Assembly (NCBI RefSeq): GCF_018691265.1
Contig: NW_024881296.1
Location: forward strand, 12,989,427-13,053,426
Reading direction: 5' to 3'
Source of the DNA: Tyto alba
Taxonomy: Eukaryota; Chordata; Aves; Strigiformes; Tytonidae
Length of the DNA: 64,000 nucleotides
The notes below the pieces were generated by a model. It was not told the origin of the DNA. It was given only the letters and a program-made list of their open reading frames with translations, and searched no databases. This document shows, piece by piece, positions 61,696 through 64,000 of the stretch (position 1 is the stretch's first letter; the number at the start of each line of letters is the position of its first letter). Position numbers and translations under genes: made by a program.

Positions 61696-64000
61696 ATTAG
61701 TGGATGAAGGAGGAGAGTGAAGAAAATCACTTTAAGTCATATGTATGAAAAACAAATCCTGACTGTTACCTTTGATAGGAAAACCTAAAAGCAAATGACA
61801 TTGTGAATGGTCTAGAAACCAGTCAGGAGCTTCTCAATGTAAGAATAAAAGAATTCTCAATTGAAGAGAACACACAAAAGAGAGTAAATTCAAAATTAAT
61901 AAAACAAATACCCTCCCCAAATTATGTGAGTAAAACTTACTTCCACCAAAAAGTAAGTGAAAAGAAGAATTTAACAAATTAAGGTAGGAATGCATATTCA
62001 GGCATTTGTCAGTAATAGCTGTAGGATTTCAAATGAATTTATAGGAGAGATGTTAATCTTCCTTAAATCAATTGCTAGTGAAAATAAGTCCAAATATCTG
62101 TCTATTAAAATCTCATCCATTCTTCTAACGATGTAGCTGGAGTTGATTACTTTTGGAATTTAGTGACTGCTGTAGATGTCCACCAGATCTAAATGAATTG
62201 GCTCTTGTTATGATTCAAACAGACATCCATTTCCATGCCTCCTGCAAGATCTTAAGCAGCTCAGAGGTAGAAAGGGAAGGAAGAGATGCCAAAAATCCAA
62301 CCTCTTGCCTTCAGCAGAAGTTACAGAAAATGTTTCTTCAGACTGCCTTCATGACTTTCAGAACAGCTAGGTAATTTATCTGTTTCATGCTTTCAAAGCA
62401 CAAATACTTTTAGAAATGTTTATTAGAGACGGCATTACAAAGATAAGTGATCACAGATGAAGTTGAAAGTGCACCATTTCATACTGGAGAAACCAGTCTG
62501 CACACCCTCACTATACAGTTTAGGAACAGGAGTGCATTAACAATGCTTTACCTCGAAGTGCCAGACAGTATATTTATGGCCAGCTACTGAGGAGCAGTTA
62601 ACAACGTATATTTTGTTCACGTGTCTGAATCCTTACACTCTCACAGCTTGAAATGGCTCAGGGAGGTTTGTTGTTGGTTGTTTTTTTCCTTTCTTTCCTT
62701 TTTAAGATGAAACTCAATTTGATACTTCAAAAACATTATGAGAAAATGAAGACGATTTCATTAGTTGACATACCTCTCTATTGAATTGAACTGCAACAGA
62801 AGAGTTGAATCCAGACTGCTGCACATCATCAGCATCCAAATGCACCAGTATGAAATTAGCTTTAAAATTATTTCTTAAGCTGAAGAAAAATAATTTGGCC
62901 CATATAAAAGCAGTACAATGTCATTCATACTGATTTAGGTCACGTTAACCATAAACAAATCTAGATGTGTTCAAGTAAGATTTTTCAGTAGTTTAACTAA
63001 AACAATTTCTAGCTAAATTGAACAACTTCTGTGCTGTTCTTTTTCTTACAAAATGACTAGATGGGGAGAAGTTGGCACCTTCAGATTTGTCAGAATGACA
63101 ATGACAATCTTACTGCAATTCTTCATTCCTTTTCTGGAAGAATTCAAATGGAAAAAAAACTCAGAATTACCTAGTGCTTACACTTGGAAAACCTGTGAAC
63201 AGGCATAAAGCGGAGGGAGATAAGAACGAACTAAAGAGACTTTGGTTTACTGGATCAATAACGCTTCAGTGTGTTCTCTTATTAACCAGCATACAGATCA
63301 TTCTTTCTAGCAATCCCTTTGGTTTGCCTCTGGTCTGCAAATGTTGCTGCATAGAGAATGCTAGAATATGTTTATATTCATTATTAGTTTGTATCTCTTC
63401 TCTCTTTACGTATTTGTTTGTATAGCTGGGTAAACTATGGACCAAAACCAGTGGATTTCTCCTAGGAATTTAATTCAATACTGGAAACAAATAATTTATA
63501 TAATCAACACAGTGACACTACCCTAAGACAGATTTGGCTTTGCTTTGTTTAGTTTGGTAGGAAATACGAGCAAATGCTGAAAAACACAAGGTCATCCAAA
63601 TAAATTCACAGTAACTAAGCAGTGTCCTATTGATTTTCTTCTGAAGACCTCCTCTAATGCAACTTAGACTATTCCTCCAGCACACAGAAATGTCATCTTT
63701 TTCCATAAAGCCTGTACCTTTTTCATCATCACACACCACATCTTTTACATACACAGAAAAACTGAGAACACTTTGTTCTTGCCTTAGAAATAAAACTACT
63801 ATAAAAATAATTAACAACATTAAGGACAAAATGAGAAACGAAAGCCAAAAAAAAACACATCACATGTACAGCTTCATATTAATGAAGTCTTTCTTCTTAC
63901 CAGTATAGAGAAGAAAAAAAATAAAAAATCTAGTCATCAGAGGGCAAAACGTAATTCAAAGCACAGAATTCTAGAAAGGCTTTTGCTTTTAATAAGGAAT
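61696..64000. other. Non-coding unique DNA to window end
   Basis: No gene is recognised; open frames are at most 103 codons (63518-63829 minus) and overlap an 83-codon plus frame. Short A-rich strips occur at 63849-63858 and 63914-63923. A donor-like minus-strand site, CTG|GTAAGAAG, near 63895 has no partner that I can support. Confidence 0.55.

Noticed and set aside
1..64000. CRISPR arrays, bacterial operons, riboswitches
   Set aside because: No regularly spaced direct repeats, no long adjacent coding frames with ribosome-binding sites, and abundant vertebrate retroelements.
1..64000. tRNA, rRNA, U6, 7SK or well-known microRNA genes
   Set aside because: I looked for B-box-like GGTTCGA words and for familiar small-RNA sequences and saw none; a covariance-model search was not possible.

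Overview
This window looks like non-coding vertebrate DNA, most likely from a bird. I find no intact protein-coding gene, tRNA, rRNA, CRISPR array or prokaryotic operon structure in it. The avian call rests on two well-preserved CR1 LINE 3' ends (8211-8829 and 42972-43710, both minus strand) and a roughly 1.06 kb endogenous-retrovirus LTR of a type common in birds (26244-27306, plus strand). The sequence is AT-rich by eye and holds many short A/T-rich simple repeats. All open reading frames are short (at most 165 codons). They have the number and length expected by chance in AT-rich DNA, and the longest lies antisense inside the LTR.

Layout. 1-8210 is repeat-poor, with stretches at 5860-6110 and 7020-7530 that have the texture of conserved enhancers. 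A CR1 3' end lies at 8211-8829. 8830-22630 is mostly unique sequence, with candidate regulatory blocks (12930-13830, 18220-18440) and one exon-like segment with good splice-site matches (20685-20758). An old CR1 reverse-transcriptase fragment lies on the minus strand at 22630-23175. 24130-26243 is again enhancer-like and is followed by the LTR. A GC-richer block (28131-29110) precedes another enhancer-like block (29230-29720). 29720-42335 is unique DNA with microsatellites, including A47 and G19 runs and a perfect 11-bp inverted repeat at 37067-37096. The second young CR1 (42972-43710) still shows an F-A-D-D reverse-transcriptase motif. A quasi-palindrome lies at 44663-44750. 46990-47900 is the longest enhancer-like block. 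The last third holds two old CR1 copies on the plus strand (56960-58290 and 61330-61695).

Interpretation. Sparse repeats, no genes and several homeodomain/POU-site-rich stretches fit a gene desert or a large intron near a developmental regulator. This is inference from texture, because no alignment could be run. I did not find a convincing undescribed biological system. The best leads are the quasi-palindrome at 44663-44750, the palindrome-bearing block near 37067, the exon-like segment at 20685-20758 and the candidate conserved blocks.
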